From assembly GCF_017310545.1 (NCBI RefSeq), contig NZ_CP066203.1:1488001-1552000 (forward strand): a DNA stretch of 64,000 bases, read 5' to 3'. The DNA is from Methylacidimicrobium sp. B4. Its GTDB lineage: Bacteria; Verrucomicrobiota; Verrucomicrobiia; Methylacidiphilales; Methylacidiphilaceae. Numbering within the stretch: position 1 is the first letter of the stretch; every line of letters begins with the position of its first letter. The position numbers and the translations under genes are program-made. Shown one piece after another: positions 53,821 through 63,781 of the stretch. The notes beneath the pieces are model-generated. The model saw only the letters and a list, made by a program, of their open reading frames with translations, was not told where the DNA came from and did no database searches.

Positions 53821-54160
53821 CTCCTGGTTGGGAGTGCACTGGAGCCTCATGAAGGTCATCGGGTGGGCCGGCAACCTGCTTTTCTTCTCGCGCTTTGTCA
53901 TTCAGTGGCTGGCCACCGAGCGAAAGAGGAGCGTGGTCATCCCGGTGGCCTTCTGGTACTGCAGTCTCGGAGGCTCGCTGCTACTCTTGATCTACGCGCT
54001 TTCGCGGCGGGACTCGGTATTCGTCTTCGCCTACCTCTTCACCTGGATTCCCTACATCCGGAACCTCTACTTCGCTCATCGGGAGCGACGGTTGAAGATC
54101 GCCCCCCTTGCGGCCCCCCCATCGGAAGTTGAAAGAGTCGTCCCCCCCGCAACGCGATAG
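53795..54160 (+). CDS. LAB_N (lipid A biosynthesis N-terminal domain) membrane protein
   Basis: A 121-residue protein with three hydrophobic segments: WSLMKVIGWAGNLLFFSRFV, VIPVAFWYCSLGGSLLLLIY, and SVFVFAYLFTWIPYIRNLYF. It matches the LAB_N domain found alone or at the start of some lipid-A-disaccharide synthases. Single-domain forms often accompany sugar or lipid-A modification genes, none of which are adjacent. The ATG at 53795 has AGGGAGAAGAGG ahead. The IS607 right end lies only about 35 bp upstream. Confidence 0.85.
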   Translation: MSALFLADSSWLGVHWSLMKVIGWAGNLLFFSRFVIQWLATERKRSVVIPVAFWYCSLGGSLLLLIYALSRRDSVFVFAYLFTWIPYIRNLYFAHRERRLKIAPLAAPPSEVERVVPPATR

Positions 54161-54198
54161 CAAGGAGCCGCTCTAGGACTCGTAAGCTTCAAACGGCT

Positions 54199-55218
54199 CT
54201 ACGCCGACATCGCCGGGGTCATGGTGCCTTTGTAGGCTTCCCGGGGCTCCTCGATTCCGAAGTTCGCGGCGAGGAGTCCGTCGATTCGGTCGAGCTCGCT
54301 CGGGGAAAGGGGAGGGGCATCGGGGGCTGCGGCGAACTCCTCGAGCTGCTCCGTGGTGTAGATGTTGGGGAGGCAGGAGAGAATGCGCGGCTCGCAGAGA
54401 ATCCACTGCAGGGCGGCTTGCCCCAGGGTCCTCCCAGGTACTTCCAGAAATCGGAGTTGTTCTACCTTTTTGAGCCCGTTGGGGAGCCAATGGGCCGGCC
54501 GATGATTGCGATGATCTCCTTTCGGAAAGGTCGTGTCGGCGGTATACCTTCCTTCGAGCAGCCCGCTCGAGTGAGGCACGCGGACGAGGAAGCGCGGGCT
54601 CAAGTCCGGAGCCGCGTCCATGAGCGGCCGCCCGGGGAAAGGCTCGAGGAGGTTGTAGATGTGTTGCACCACGTGGGGCCTGCGGCTCCGGAGGGCGTGG
54701 ATCCCTTCATAGAGCCAGCCGATCGCCGGCCCGAGAGCGATTCCGTAGGAGCGTATCTTGCCTTCCTGGCGGAGCGTTTCAAGAAGTGTCCAGATCTGGT
54801 CGTCGTCGACGTGCTCCATCCGGACATTGTGGAGCTGGAGGTTGTCGATTGTCTCCCGACGGAGGCGGCGCAGGGAGCTTTCGACAGCCTCCCGGAGGAA
54901 GCCCTCGGAAAAGTTATGGGGGAGCTCGCGCTGGCCGCGGCTGCGGGCGGGGCCCGAAAAGTCATACCCGACCTTGGTCGCGATCACCACCTCGCGGGGA
55001 TCGCGGTCGAAGGCCTTGCCGAGCAATTCCTCTCCGTATCCGTGTCCGTAGACATCCGCCGTGTCGAAGAAGTTGACCCCTAGATCGAGCGCTCGGTGGA
55101 GAAATGCGAGCGCCTGCTTTTCCGTATATTCCCCCCACCAACCGGTCGAAAGCGTCCAGACGCCAAAGCCGACCTCGGAGACCCTCTGTCCCGTCTCGGG
55201 CAGCAACCGATACTTCAT
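54199..55218 (-). CDS. Aldo/keto reductase
   Basis: NADPH-dependent oxidoreductase of 339 residues. It shows VSEVGFGVWTLSTGWWGEYT, VNFFDTADVYGHGYGEELLG with the catalytic Asp and Tyr, VVIATKVGYDFSG with the Lys, NLQLHNVRMEHVDDDQIW in the position of the His, and the C-terminal GRTLGQAALQWILCEPRILS. The ATG at 55218 (MKYRLLPETGQ) has AGGATA ahead; the frame is open to 55299. The substrate cannot be named. It is divergent from nuoI, 79 bp away. Confidence 0.88.
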   Translation of the reverse strand: MKYRLLPETGQRVSEVGFGVWTLSTGWWGEYTEKQALAFLHRALDLGVNFFDTADVYGHGYGEELLGKAFDRDPREVVIATKVGYDFSGPARSRGQRELPHNFSEGFLREAVESSLRRLRRETIDNLQLHNVRMEHVDDDQIWTLLETLRQEGKIRSYGIALGPAIGWLYEGIHALRSRRPHVVQHIYNLLEPFPGRPLMDAAPDLSPRFLVRVPHSSGLLEGRYTADTTFPKGDHRNHRPAHWLPNGLKKVEQLRFLEVPGRTLGQAALQWILCEPRILSCLPNIYTTEQLEEFAAAPDAPPLSPSELDRIDGLLAANFGIEEPREAYKGTMTPAMSA

Positions 55219-55297
55219 GCCCTTATCCTGGAGCAGCCTAGGGTGGGAGGAAAAGAAAAAAGGCTGACAGCAGATCCATTGCCGGTAGAGTAGCGTC

Positions 55298-55819
55298 ATG
55301 ATCGTCGTTCGCAGGCCCGATCTCTCTTGGGTCGAGAAGCTCTATCTGCCTGGTTTCTGGGAGGGGTTGAGAATCACCTGGAGCCATTTCGTGGCTCGGC
55401 TCGCGGGGAAGACGCACATCACCCTGCAATATCCCGAGGAGCGCCCACCGATCCCTCCCGGATACCGAGGCGCACCCGTCCTGGTGAAGGATGAGGAGGG
55501 GCGGGAAAAATGCGTGAGCTGTCAGCTCTGCGAGTTTATTTGCCCTCCGAGGGCGATCCGGATCATCCCGGGGGAGATTCCGGAAGATTCTCCCTACGCC
55601 AAGGTCGAGAAGGCGCCAAGGGAGTTTTGGATCGACATGACGCGCTGCATCTTTTGTGGCTATTGCGAGGAGGTCTGCCCGGAGGAGGCGATCTTCCTTC
55701 TGCCGCAAAACTACTCCTTGAACGGGCGGAGCCGCAGGGAGCTTCTTCACGACAAGGCCAAGCTCTATGAAATGGGGGGGGTCTTGCCGCTGCCGATTCG
55801 GAAGTGGGCCAACAAATAG
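55298..55819 (+). CDS. nuoI: NADH-quinone oxidoreductase subunit I (2x[4Fe-4S])
   Basis: Peripheral-arm ferredoxin-like subunit of complex I, 173 residues. Two cluster motifs are complete: CVSCQLCEFICP with Cys72, 75, 78, 82 and CIFCGYCEEVCP with Cys117, 120, 123, 127. It begins MIVVRRPDLSWVEKLYLPGF. First gene in a run nuoI-J-K-L-M-N; nuoA-H do not precede it, so the complex I genes are split. An ATG at 55298 without strong ribosome site is the family-like start. Confidence 0.94.
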   Translation: MIVVRRPDLSWVEKLYLPGFWEGLRITWSHFVARLAGKTHITLQYPEERPPIPPGYRGAPVLVKDEEGREKCVSCQLCEFICPPRAIRIIPGEIPEDSPYAKVEKAPREFWIDMTRCIFCGYCEEVCPEEAIFLLPQNYSLNGRSRRELLHDKAKLYEMGGVLPLPIRKWANK

Positions 55820-55926
55820 GCCCAAGGCGTCGGCGGTCGCACGTCTCTGGAAAGCGGAGAGTTTTTCAGAATCGCTCTTGATTTTCTGTGGGGAGTCGCT
55901 AACCACGGAACAGTCAGAAGGAAAAG

Positions 55927-56418
55927 ATGGAAGGATTTTTGTTTTGGTTTGCGGCCCTGGTGCTCTTGGGGAGCGCTGCCGCAGTCATCCTCAATCGGAG
56001 CCCCGTTGCTTCGGCATTGAGCTTGGTGACCATGATCCTCGCGCTGGCCGGACTCTTCGGTCTCCTGGGGGCCTACTTTCTGTCCGCCGTCCAAGTCTGG
56101 GTCTATGCCGGGGCGGTCATGGTCCTTTTCCTCTTCATCATCATGCTGCTCGATCTGAAGGCCGAAGAGGGAGCCCCGCTCCGCCCGCTTGGCTTTGGAG
56201 CGGGCCTGCTCATATTGGTGCTCGTCGGGGCCGGGTTCTGGAGGGCCATTCCGCCCTCCGCGTGGGAGGCGAAGAGCGCCCGCGTCGCAGAAGCCAATGA
56301 GGCGACGAGCATCGGGCACCTGCTCTTCGGCACTTATGTGCTCCCCTTCGAGGCGGTGGGGCTGCTCCTCCTCGTCGCGATGATTGGGGTCATCGTCTTG
56401 AGCAAGAAAGACGTGTAG
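55927..56418 (+). CDS. nuoJ: NADH-quinone oxidoreductase subunit J
   Basis: Membrane-arm subunit of 163 residues with five helices: FWFAALVLLGSAAAVILNRS, SLVTMILALAGLFGLLGAYF, QVWVYAGAVMVLFLFIIMLL, and a C-terminal EAVGLLLLVAMIGVIVLSKK. The motif YAGAVMVLFLFIIML is typical. It follows nuoI by 107 bp, a gap without a gene. An AGGAAAAG site precedes the ATG at 55927. Confidence 0.93.
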   Translation: MEGFLFWFAALVLLGSAAAVILNRSPVASALSLVTMILALAGLFGLLGAYFLSAVQVWVYAGAVMVLFLFIIMLLDLKAEEGAPLRPLGFGAGLLILVLVGAGFWRAIPPSAWEAKSARVAEANEATSIGHLLFGTYVLPFEAVGLLLLVAMIGVIVLSKKDV

Positions 56419-56438
56419 GAAAAACGGACACATTGGGA

Positions 56439-56747
56439 ATGGGAACGCCGACTCTCGGTCATTACTTGGTGTTAAGCGGGCTGCTCTTCGCGATCGGCTT
56501 GGCAGGGGTTATCGTCCGGCGGGACTTGCTGATCATGTACATGTGCCTGGAGATCATGCTCAACGCGGCAAACCTCTCCCTGGTCGCCTTCAGTCGGTTT
56601 TCGCAGCAGGTGCGAGGACAAGTGCTCGTCTTCTTTGTCATCACCGTAGCCGCAGTGGAAGTGGCCGTGGGCTTGGCGCTCCTCGTCTCTCTCTATCGGA
56701 TGAAGCGGACGACGAAGGCGGAAGAGATTACCGCTCTCAAATTCTAA
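56439..56747 (+). CDS. nuoK: NADH-quinone oxidoreductase subunit K
   Basis: Small membrane-arm subunit of 102 residues, related to MrpC. It has HYLVLSGLLFAIGLAGVIVR, LLIMYMCLEIMLNAANLSLV with the conserved Glu in the membrane, and VFFVITVAAVEVAVGLALLV with the second conserved Glu. I chose the ATG at 56439 over a TTG at 56433. It ends six bases before nuoL. Confidence 0.94.
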   Translation: MGTPTLGHYLVLSGLLFAIGLAGVIVRRDLLIMYMCLEIMLNAANLSLVAFSRFSQQVRGQVLVFFVITVAAVEVAVGLALLVSLYRMKRTTKAEEITALKF

Positions 56748-56753
56748 GCGCTT

Positions 56754-58529
56754 ATGGCCTGGCTTCTTCTTCTGGCTCCTCTGACTTCCGCCTTTCTGGT
56801 GTGGGTCGCCCTCCGGCCCTATCCCCGGCTCAGCCAAGCGGTTTCGCTTGCGGCGAGCGGGCTTACCTTCTTGACCGCCCTGGGGATCGTCCTAGGGAAG
56901 ATCGAGGCGCCCGCAGCACTTTCCTGGGTCGACCTGCCCGGACTCCGGATCGAGATCGGAATGACCCTCGATTCCCTGGCTCGCCTCATGCTGCTCATGG
57001 TGACCGGAGTCGCCTTTCTCATCCACGTCTATTCCCTCGGCTACATGGCCGAAGACCCCGGCCGAGCCCGGTTCTTCGGCGAGCTCTCGCTCTTCCTTGC
57101 CTCCATGATCGGGATCATCGTCTCGACGAATTTCGTCATGATGTACATCTTCTGGGAGCTCGTCGGGGTAAGCTCCTACCTGCTCATCGGCTTCTGGTTC
57201 GAGAAAAACTCGGCCGCAGATGCGGCCCGGAAGGCGTTCCTGGCGAACCGAGTGGGAGACTTTGGCTTTCTGTTGGGAATCCTGACGTTCTGGGCCACTT
57301 GCGGAACGGTTGCCTTCGATCCCGGAGCTGCGCACGGACTCGCCGGGAGCTGGCTGGCTCCGGTGGCCGCACTCCTTCTCTTTTGCGGTTGCGTTGGTAA
57401 GTCGGCGCAGATTCCCCTTCACGTCTGGCTGCCGGACGCGATGGAGGGTCCGACCCCGGTCTCCGCCCTCATTCATGCGGCCACGATGGTGGCGGCGGGC
57501 GTGTACATGCTCTGCCGCATCTTCTTTGTCCTCGAGCTCTCACCAGGGGCCCTTTCGGTGATCGCGTGGACCGGCGGGATCACGGCACTCGTAGCCGGTC
57601 TGATCGCCACGCAGCAGAACGACATCAAGCGGGTGCTTGCCTATTCGACGATGTCGCAGCTCGGCTACATGGTTCTCGCCGTGGGCTGCGCCAGCACGAC
57701 AGCGGCGATGTTCCACTTGACGACCCACGGCTTCTTCAAGGCTCTCCTCTTCATGGGTGCGGGCTCCGTGCTCCACGCGCTCCATCACGAGCAGGACATC
57801 TGGAGAATGGGCGGGGTCGGACGAAAGATGCCGCTGACCTTTGCCACCTTCGGAATCGGGGCGGCCGCGCTTGCGGGAATACCGGGCCTATCGGGATTCT
57901 TCAGCAAGGAAGAGATTCTGCAGGCGGCGGCACGCAGCGAGCCTATCCTGTTCTGGATGGCGGCCCTTACCGCGGCGCTGACGGCTTTCTACATGACCCG
58001 GATCACCTTGGTGGCGTTTCTCGGGAGGCCTCGCACGAAGGCCGCCGAGCATGCCAAGGAGTCGCCGTTTGTCATGGGGTTTCCCTTGATCGTCCTATCG
58101 GTTCTGGCGGTCATTGCTGGATACTCGTTCTTCGGGATCGAGCATCTGCTCGGGGGCCACGAGAAGGAAGGGAACAACCCGCTGGTGCCGATGGCATCCT
58201 TGACTGCCGTCCTGCTGGGCCTTACTGCGGGCGCAATCACCTATGGGCGCGCCAACCGGGAGCGGATTGCCATCCCCCTCTTCGAGAGGAAATTTTACTT
58301 TGACGAGATCTACGACTGGACGGTTCTCAAGCTGCAGGAGGAATTGGCGCGGCTTCTCGCTTGGGCCGATCAATGGATCGTGGGGTTCGTCCTGGTTCGC
58401 GGCGGGGCTTTTGTGGTCAGCCTGGGAGGAGAGATGCTGAGGCTGCTCCAGGCAGGAAACTTGCGGGAATACGCCTTTTTCTTCGCTTTGGGGGCGGGGG
58501 GAATCCTCCTGTTGCTCTTCGGTCGCTGA
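56754..58529 (+). CDS. nuoL: NADH-quinone oxidoreductase subunit L
   Basis: Antiporter-like proton-pumping subunit with the lateral helix, 591 residues and about 15 helices. Landmarks are YSLGYMAEDPGRARFFGELS, TNFVMMYIFWELVGVSSYLL with the pumping Glu, KSAQIPLHVWLPDAMEGPTP, VSALIHAATMVAAGVYMLCR and IKRVLAYSTMSQLGYMVLAV. The C-terminal part contains the long amphipathic helix. All are standard. Confidence 0.96.
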   Translation: MAWLLLLAPLTSAFLVWVALRPYPRLSQAVSLAASGLTFLTALGIVLGKIEAPAALSWVDLPGLRIEIGMTLDSLARLMLLMVTGVAFLIHVYSLGYMAEDPGRARFFGELSLFLASMIGIIVSTNFVMMYIFWELVGVSSYLLIGFWFEKNSAADAARKAFLANRVGDFGFLLGILTFWATCGTVAFDPGAAHGLAGSWLAPVAALLLFCGCVGKSAQIPLHVWLPDAMEGPTPVSALIHAATMVAAGVYMLCRIFFVLELSPGALSVIAWTGGITALVAGLIATQQNDIKRVLAYSTMSQLGYMVLAVGCASTTAAMFHLTTHGFFKALLFMGAGSVLHALHHEQDIWRMGGVGRKMPLTFATFGIGAAALAGIPGLSGFFSKEEILQAAARSEPILFWMAALTAALTAFYMTRITLVAFLGRPRTKAAEHAKESPFVMGFPLIVLSVLAVIAGYSFFGIEHLLGGHEKEGNNPLVPMASLTAVLLGLTAGAITYGRANRERIAIPLFERKFYFDEIYDWTVLKLQEELARLLAWADQWIVGFVLVRGGAFVVSLGGEMLRLLQAGNLREYAFFFALGAGGILLLLFGR

Positions 58530-58553
58530 GGAGGCGAGCGGCACAATCGGAGA

Positions 58554-60044
58554 ATGGAAGGATCACGCGCTGAATTGCTTATGTCACCCTTAACGCTCCT
58601 GCTCCTCGTCGAGGCCGCCGCGATCGGCCTGATCCTCTTCGGCGCTTCCCCCAAAAAGGTCTCCCTGGTGGCGGCGGGCACAAACTTCCTCCTGAGCCTC
58701 TGGATCTATGCCCAATTTCCCGTCGGCCTCGGCGGGTATCATTTCGTGGAGAATCGCAGCTGGATCGCGCTCGGCGGGCTTCCGGAAATCCGGTACCACG
58801 TGGGTGTCGATGGGATCAGCCTCCCTCTGGTCCTTCTCACGACGCTCGTCACCCTGGCCGCAATTTGGGTGGCTCCTGCGAAGATCAAGCGCGCCAGCGA
58901 GTTCTATACCTATCTCCTCCTCATCTCGCTCGGGGCGCTGGGAGCGTTCGTCTCCCTCGATCTCTTTTTCTTCTACGCCTTCCACGAGTTTGCTCTGATC
59001 CCGACGTTTCTCCTGATCGGGATTTGGGGGGCGGAAAATCGCCAATTCGTGAGCCTGCAGATCACTCTCTACCTCGGTCTGGGGAGCCTGGTCCTTCTCG
59101 CCGGAATTATTGCCCTTCTGGGCGTGTTGCCTGCGGAGGAGCGAAGCTTCGACATTCCCCGGCTGACGGAGTACCTGCGGGAAAATCCGCTGGCGACCAG
59201 CCAGCAGATGTTGCCCTTTCTGCTTCTGGCCATCGGCTTCGGGACGCTGGTTTCCCTCTTCCCGTTCCATTCGTGGGCCCCCTTCGGGTATGCGTCGGCT
59301 CCCGCCTCGACCGCCATGCTGCACGCCGGGGTTCTGAAAAAGTTCGGTCTCTACGGCCTCCTGCGTGTGGCCATGCCGCTGCTTCCTGGAGGGGCAGAGG
59401 CATGGAAGCCTTGGATCCTCGCGCTCCTGTTGGGCAACATCCTCTTCCTCGGGCTCACGACCATCGCCCAGAAGGAGCTTCCCGCCATGCTTGGGTTCTC
59501 CAGCGTGATGCACATGGGGTACCTCTTTCTCGGTCTGGCCTGCTGGAATGCACTGGGGGTCAGCGGGGTGGTCTTCCTGATGGTTGCTCATGGCTTAAGC
59601 GCCGCACTCCTCTTCGCGGTCGCCGGAGAAGTACGCGAGCGAGCGGGAGAGATCCGCTTTGCGGAGCTGGGCGGACTCGCCCGGCGGATGCCTTTCATCG
59701 CGGTCGCGTTTCTGGTCGGCTCCTTTGCATCGGTGGGCGTTCCGGGCCTCGCGAATTTCCCCGGGGAGCTCCTGATCTTTTTCGGATCGTGGAAGAGCCA
59801 GCCGCTGCTCACCGCCGTGGTGGTCTGGGGGATCGTGATCTCGGCGGTCTACCAGCTGCGGGCCGTTCGGGCGGTTTTTTACGGCGACCTGCCCCAACAT
59901 CTGGCCGATACGGGAGATGTGGAAGGGGTCGAGCGGATTCCCTATGTCCTGTTGATGGCCGCGCTGTTGATTCTGGGAATCTGGCCCGGGACGCTCCTGG
60001 GAGTTGTCGGATCCGGAGTCAAGGGATTTCTCTCGCTAAATTAG
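58554..60044 (+). CDS. nuoM: NADH-quinone oxidoreductase subunit M
   Basis: Antiporter-like proton-pumping subunit, 496 residues. It has the NuoM-typical [40 protein letters not shown] with the key Glu, [20 protein letters not shown] and [20 protein letters not shown]. The start is either the ATG at 58554 or at 58581 ([12 protein letters not shown]). No feature decides; the second matches the helix edge better. Confidence 0.95.
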   Translation: MEGSRAELLMSPLTLLLLVEAAAIGLILFGASPKKVSLVAAGTNFLLSLWIYAQFPVGLGGYHFVENRSWIALGGLPEIRYHVGVDGISLPLVLLTTLVTLAAIWVAPAKIKRASEFYTYLLLISLGALGAFVSLDLFFFYAFHEFALIPTFLLIGIWGAENRQFVSLQITLYLGLGSLVLLAGIIALLGVLPAEERSFDIPRLTEYLRENPLATSQQMLPFLLLAIGFGTLVSLFPFHSWAPFGYASAPASTAMLHAGVLKKFGLYGLLRVAMPLLPGGAEAWKPWILALLLGNILFLGLTTIAQKELPAMLGFSSVMHMGYLFLGLACWNALGVSGVVFLMVAHGLSAALLFAVAGEVRERAGEIRFAELGGLARRMPFIAVAFLVGSFASVGVPGLANFPGELLIFFGSWKSQPLLTAVVVWGIVISAVYQLRAVRAVFYGDLPQHLADTGDVEGVERIPYVLLMAALLILGIWPGTLLGVVGSGVKGFLSLN

Positions 60045-60079
60045 GGAGAACACGGAAGGGGAGCGGGAGGGACAACGGC

Positions 60080-61516
60080 ATGCACGAAGGATTGTGGATC
60101 ATTGGGGCGCCGGAAGTCATCTTGTCAGTGGGCGGGGTCTTGCTCTTGCTGGCCGAGTCGGTAGCGAAGCTTCAATCCAAGGCCGTCGGGGTCCTGGTCC
60201 TCGGCGTTCATCTGATCGCCGGGCTCTGCCTCCTGCCGTTTGCCACGACCGGAGCGGTGCTCTGGGAGGGGATCTACACCTGGGATCGGTTCGCGGTTTC
60301 CGGGAAAGCCTTCTTTCTGCTGGTCGGCATGCTCGTTACCTTTCTGAGCCTGGAAGGGGAGCAGAAGATCCCGGCGGCGCGAGCCGAATTTTATATTCTC
60401 CCGCTCTTTTGCACCGCGGGCATGGCCCTGCTCTGTTCCGTGCGCGACTTCGTGCTGCTCTTCGTCGCCCTGGAGCTTGTGACCGTCACTCTCTTCGTCC
60501 TGGTCGCCTATCGCCGAACCGACGCCTCTTCCTTGGAAGCCGGCGCCAAATACCTCATTGTCGGCGGCCTGGCGACCGCCTTCCTGGTCATGGGGATTGC
60601 CTACCTCTTCGGTGCCACCGGCTCGACCCAGTTCGATGGGGTCGCTCGTTCGGCGGAGAGCGAGGGGGTGGGCCCCGTCCTGCTGCTGGGCTTGGCATTC
60701 CTTTTGGTTGGATTGGGCTTCAAAGCGGCGGCAGTCCCTTTTCACATCTGGGCACCCGATGTTTACCAAGGTGCGCCGACCCCGATCACCGCCTACCTTT
60801 CGGTCGGCTCCAAGGCGGCAGGCTTCGTGGTGCTGCTCCGGGTCCTCCTTTTGCCCTTTTGGAGCACGACCTTCCAAAGCCATTGGGTGCCTTTGATCGG
60901 ATTGCTCGCCGCCCTTTCGGTTCTCCTGGGGAACCTCGCGGCGCTCCCGCAACGGAATTTGAAGCGGCTGCTGGGATACTCGAGCATCAGCCATGCCGGC
61001 TTCCTCCTTCTGGGGCTGGCGTCCCACAGCTTCCTCGGCTTCGCTTCCCTGCTTTACTATCTGTTGGCTTACCTGGTCGCGACCTTCACGGCGTTCCTGG
61101 TTCTGGTTCTCCTGGAGCGGGAAAAAGCGGGAGAGACGATCACCGACCTCTCCGGCCTCGCCCAGAGGAGCCCGCTCCTCGCCTGGTCGATGGCGCTGGC
61201 GATGGTCTCGCTGGCGGGGATTCCGCCGCTCATGGGCTTCTTCGGTAAGCTTCTGGTCTTTTTTGCGGCCTGGCAGAGCGGGCTACACCTTTTGGTCATG
61301 ATCGGAGTGGCTGCGGCGGCTGCGGGCATCTACTATTACGTCGCGGTCGTTCGGGCGATGTTCTGGAGCGATCCCGTGCAGCATGGGCCGATCGACGTTC
61401 ATCCGGCCACACGGACGCTGCTCATCGCGCTCAACGTGGGGAGCGTCCTCTTCGGCTTCTACGCCAAGCCGATCCTGACCCTGGCGGCTGGGGCGGTGGC
61501 CGGAATCGGGGGGTAG
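60080..61516 (+). CDS. nuoN: NADH-quinone oxidoreductase subunit N
   Basis: Third antiporter-like subunit, 478 residues. It begins [20 protein letters not shown] and shows [20 protein letters not shown] with the key Glu, [40 protein letters not shown] and [20 protein letters not shown]. The ATG at 60080 with GGGAGGGA ahead is well supported; the long upstream frame is a shadow of nuoM. It is the last nuo gene of the cluster. Confidence 0.95.
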   Translation: MHEGLWIIGAPEVILSVGGVLLLLAESVAKLQSKAVGVLVLGVHLIAGLCLLPFATTGAVLWEGIYTWDRFAVSGKAFFLLVGMLVTFLSLEGEQKIPAARAEFYILPLFCTAGMALLCSVRDFVLLFVALELVTVTLFVLVAYRRTDASSLEAGAKYLIVGGLATAFLVMGIAYLFGATGSTQFDGVARSAESEGVGPVLLLGLAFLLVGLGFKAAAVPFHIWAPDVYQGAPTPITAYLSVGSKAAGFVVLLRVLLLPFWSTTFQSHWVPLIGLLAALSVLLGNLAALPQRNLKRLLGYSSISHAGFLLLGLASHSFLGFASLLYYLLAYLVATFTAFLVLVLLEREKAGETITDLSGLAQRSPLLAWSMALAMVSLAGIPPLMGFFGKLLVFFAAWQSGLHLLVMIGVAAAAAGIYYYVAVVRAMFWSDPVQHGPIDVHPATRTLLIALNVGSVLFGFYAKPILTLAAGAVAGIGG

Positions 61517-61546
61517 AGCGTTGCGGTTTTACTCCGAGGAGGCATC

Positions 61547-61618
61547 GGGCAGTTAGCTCAGAGGCAGAGCGTCTCGCTTACACCGAGAGGGCCGGGGGTT
61601 CGAATCCCTCACTGCCCA
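61547..61618 (+). tRNA. tRNA-Val (UAC anticodon)
   Basis: Acceptor GGGCAGT pairs with ACTGCCC, D-arm GCTC-AGAGGCA-GAGC, anticodon stem TCTCG/CGAGA with loop CTTACAC (anticodon TAC), and T-arm GGGGG/TCCCT region with TTCGAAT. Discriminator is A and CCA is not encoded. Length is 72 bases. It lies between nuoN and hppA. Confidence 0.95.
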
Positions 61619-61666
61619 GTGTGACAAAAAAGTGGGGAAGAAGAAAAAAAAGAGGGATTGCGCGGC

Positions 61667-63718
61667 ATGCAAGAGTATTTGATCGATCACGCCCTCGGGC
61701 TCTCCATCGGCTTTGCTCTCGTAGGGATTGTTGCCGCCATCGCCTTGGCCTGGCAAGTACGCGGCATGGACGCCGGCAACGAGCAGATGCGCTTGATCGC
61801 TGGCGCCATTCAGGAGGGAGCCGCGGCTTATTTGGGCCGACAGATGCGGGCAGTGGCGGGGATCGCCGTCGTCCTCTTTCTTCTCATCGGTTTCTTCAAG
61901 AGCTGGTGGGCCGGCGGAGGCTTTCTGCTGGGTGCGGGCTGCTCCTTCCTGGCGGGATTCATCGGGATGCGCGTGGCCGTGCTGGCGAACGTGCGAACGG
62001 CGCAGGCGGCCACGATGGGGCCGGAGCCAGCGATGCACGCGGCTTTCCGTGGGGGAGCGGTGACCGGGTTGCTCGTCGTCGGGCTCGCCCTCTTTTCCGT
62101 GGGAGCTTTCTATTTGCTGTCAGTCTCCTATCAAGGCTTGCGAGAGACCGTTTCGGCGCTCGTCGGGTTGGCGCTGGGGGCTAGCTTAATCAGCGTCTTT
62201 GCACGGCTGGGTGGTGGGATCTACACCAAGGCAGCCGACGTGGGAGCCGACCTGACCGGCAAAATCGAGCAGCGTCTGGAGGAGGACGATCCGCGCAACC
62301 CGGCCACGATCGCGGACAACGTCGGTGACAATGTCGGTGACTGCGCAGGAATGGCGGCAGACGTCTTCGAGACCTACGTCGTCAGCCTGATCGGAGCGGT
62401 TCTCGTCGCGGCGATCAGCCTGGACGGAAACCCCGCCGCGATGATGTATCCCTTTCTGGTCGGCTGCATTACCATCCTGGGGGCCCTTTGCGGGATCGGC
62501 TATGTGAGCTTCTCGAAGGCACCAGCGGGGAAGGCTCTGGTTCAAGGGGTCGTGGCCAATGGGGTCGTTGCATCCGTTCTTTTCCTGCCCCTCTGCTTCT
62601 GGCTCTTCCCGGACCGGTGGGCACAAGAATACAGCTGCTCGGTGATCGGGGTGCTGATGACCGCCGCCATGGTCATCATCACCGATCACTATACAAAGAC
62701 CACGGCGAAGCCGGTGCAGAAGATCGCGCGTGCCTCTCAAACAGGTCACGCGACGAACATCATCGCGGGATTGGCCTTGGGGATGGAGGCGACCGCCTTG
62801 CCCGTCCTCTTCATCGCGATCGCGGTGCTCGCCACCTTCTGGCTCGACCGGCTTTATGGCGTCGCCATCGCCGTTCGCTGCATGTTGAGCATGGCGGGCG
62901 TGGTCATCTCGTTGGACAGCTTCGGACCGATCACGGATAACGCGGGGGGAATCGCCGTCATGAGCGGACTGCCGAAGCAGACGCGCCAGGTGACCGACGA
63001 GCTCGACGCGGTGGGCAACACGATGAAAGCGGTTACAAAGGGCTATGCGATCGGCTCGGCGGGGTTGGCAGCCCTGGTCCTCTTTGGTTCCTATGTCGAA
63101 GAGCTCCGCCACTACAGCTCGCAGGCAACCGCCGAGGTCTTGCAGTTCCGGCTCCAGGATCCCAAGGTGATCGTGGGCCTCTTCCTGGGCGCTCTCCTCC
63201 CCTACCTCTTCGCTGCCCGGAGCATGGCCGCGGTCGGGAATGCAGCCGGTGCGGTCGTCGAAGAAGTCCGGAAGCAGATTGCGGAGATCCCGGGCCTCCT
63301 CCAGGGGACAGCCCGGCCTCTCTACGGCCGGTGCGTCGACATCGTGACCAAGGCTGCCCTGCACGAAATGGTCCTCCCCGCGCTCCTCCCTCTGATCCTG
63401 GTGGTCGCCATCGCCGTGATCCCTGGGCTCGGTCCGATCGTTCTTGGAGGCGCTCTCATCGGCACCATCGTCACCGGCCTCTTCGTCGCGATCTCCATGA
63501 CCTCTAGCGGCGGCGCATGGGACAACGCCAAGAAATACATCGAGGAAGGTCATTACGGGGGCAAGGGATCCGAGACGCACGCCGCCTCGGTCACGGGCGA
63601 TACCGTGGGTGACCCTTACAAGGATACTGCTGGGCCCGCCATCAACCCGATGATCAAGGTCGTGAACGTCCTGGCGATTCTGGTGATCGGGATCTTCGCC
63701 CACTACTGGAAACTCTAG
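61667..63718 (+). CDS. hppA: Membrane-bound H+-translocating pyrophosphatase, K+-independent type
   Basis: Proton pump driven by hydrolysis of pyrophosphate, 683 residues, about 16 helices. The active-site loop [20 protein letters not shown], then [20 protein letters not shown] and [11 protein letters not shown] are complete. The residue distinguishing K+ need appears as Lys in [20 protein letters not shown] (K+-independent forms have K; K+-dependent forms have A). The C-terminal [20 protein letters not shown] and [20 protein letters not shown] are present. The ATG at 61667 follows AGAGGGA. Confidence 0.95.
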   Translation: MQEYLIDHALGLSIGFALVGIVAAIALAWQVRGMDAGNEQMRLIAGAIQEGAAAYLGRQMRAVAGIAVVLFLLIGFFKSWWAGGGFLLGAGCSFLAGFIGMRVAVLANVRTAQAATMGPEPAMHAAFRGGAVTGLLVVGLALFSVGAFYLLSVSYQGLRETVSALVGLALGASLISVFARLGGGIYTKAADVGADLTGKIEQRLEEDDPRNPATIADNVGDNVGDCAGMAADVFETYVVSLIGAVLVAAISLDGNPAAMMYPFLVGCITILGALCGIGYVSFSKAPAGKALVQGVVANGVVASVLFLPLCFWLFPDRWAQEYSCSVIGVLMTAAMVIITDHYTKTTAKPVQKIARASQTGHATNIIAGLALGMEATALPVLFIAIAVLATFWLDRLYGVAIAVRCMLSMAGVVISLDSFGPITDNAGGIAVMSGLPKQTRQVTDELDAVGNTMKAVTKGYAIGSAGLAALVLFGSYVEELRHYSSQATAEVLQFRLQDPKVIVGLFLGALLPYLFAARSMAAVGNAAGAVVEEVRKQIAEIPGLLQGTARPLYGRCVDIVTKAALHEMVLPALLPLILVVAIAVIPGLGPIVLGGALIGTIVTGLFVAISMTSSGGAWDNAKKYIEEGHYGGKGSETHAASVTGDTVGDPYKDTAGPAINPMIKVVNVLAILVIGIFAHYWKL

Positions 63719-63781
63719 GGTGGTCTCGTCCGAGCGGGACGCAAGCCCCGGGCGGATCCGAGAGGTCGACGAAGACGGGGT

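Noticed and set aside
58865-60079. Long N-terminal extension of the nuoN frame into nuoM
   Set aside because: The extension is a basic shadow of nuoM; the ATG at 60080 has a good ribosome site and the NuoN N-terminus.
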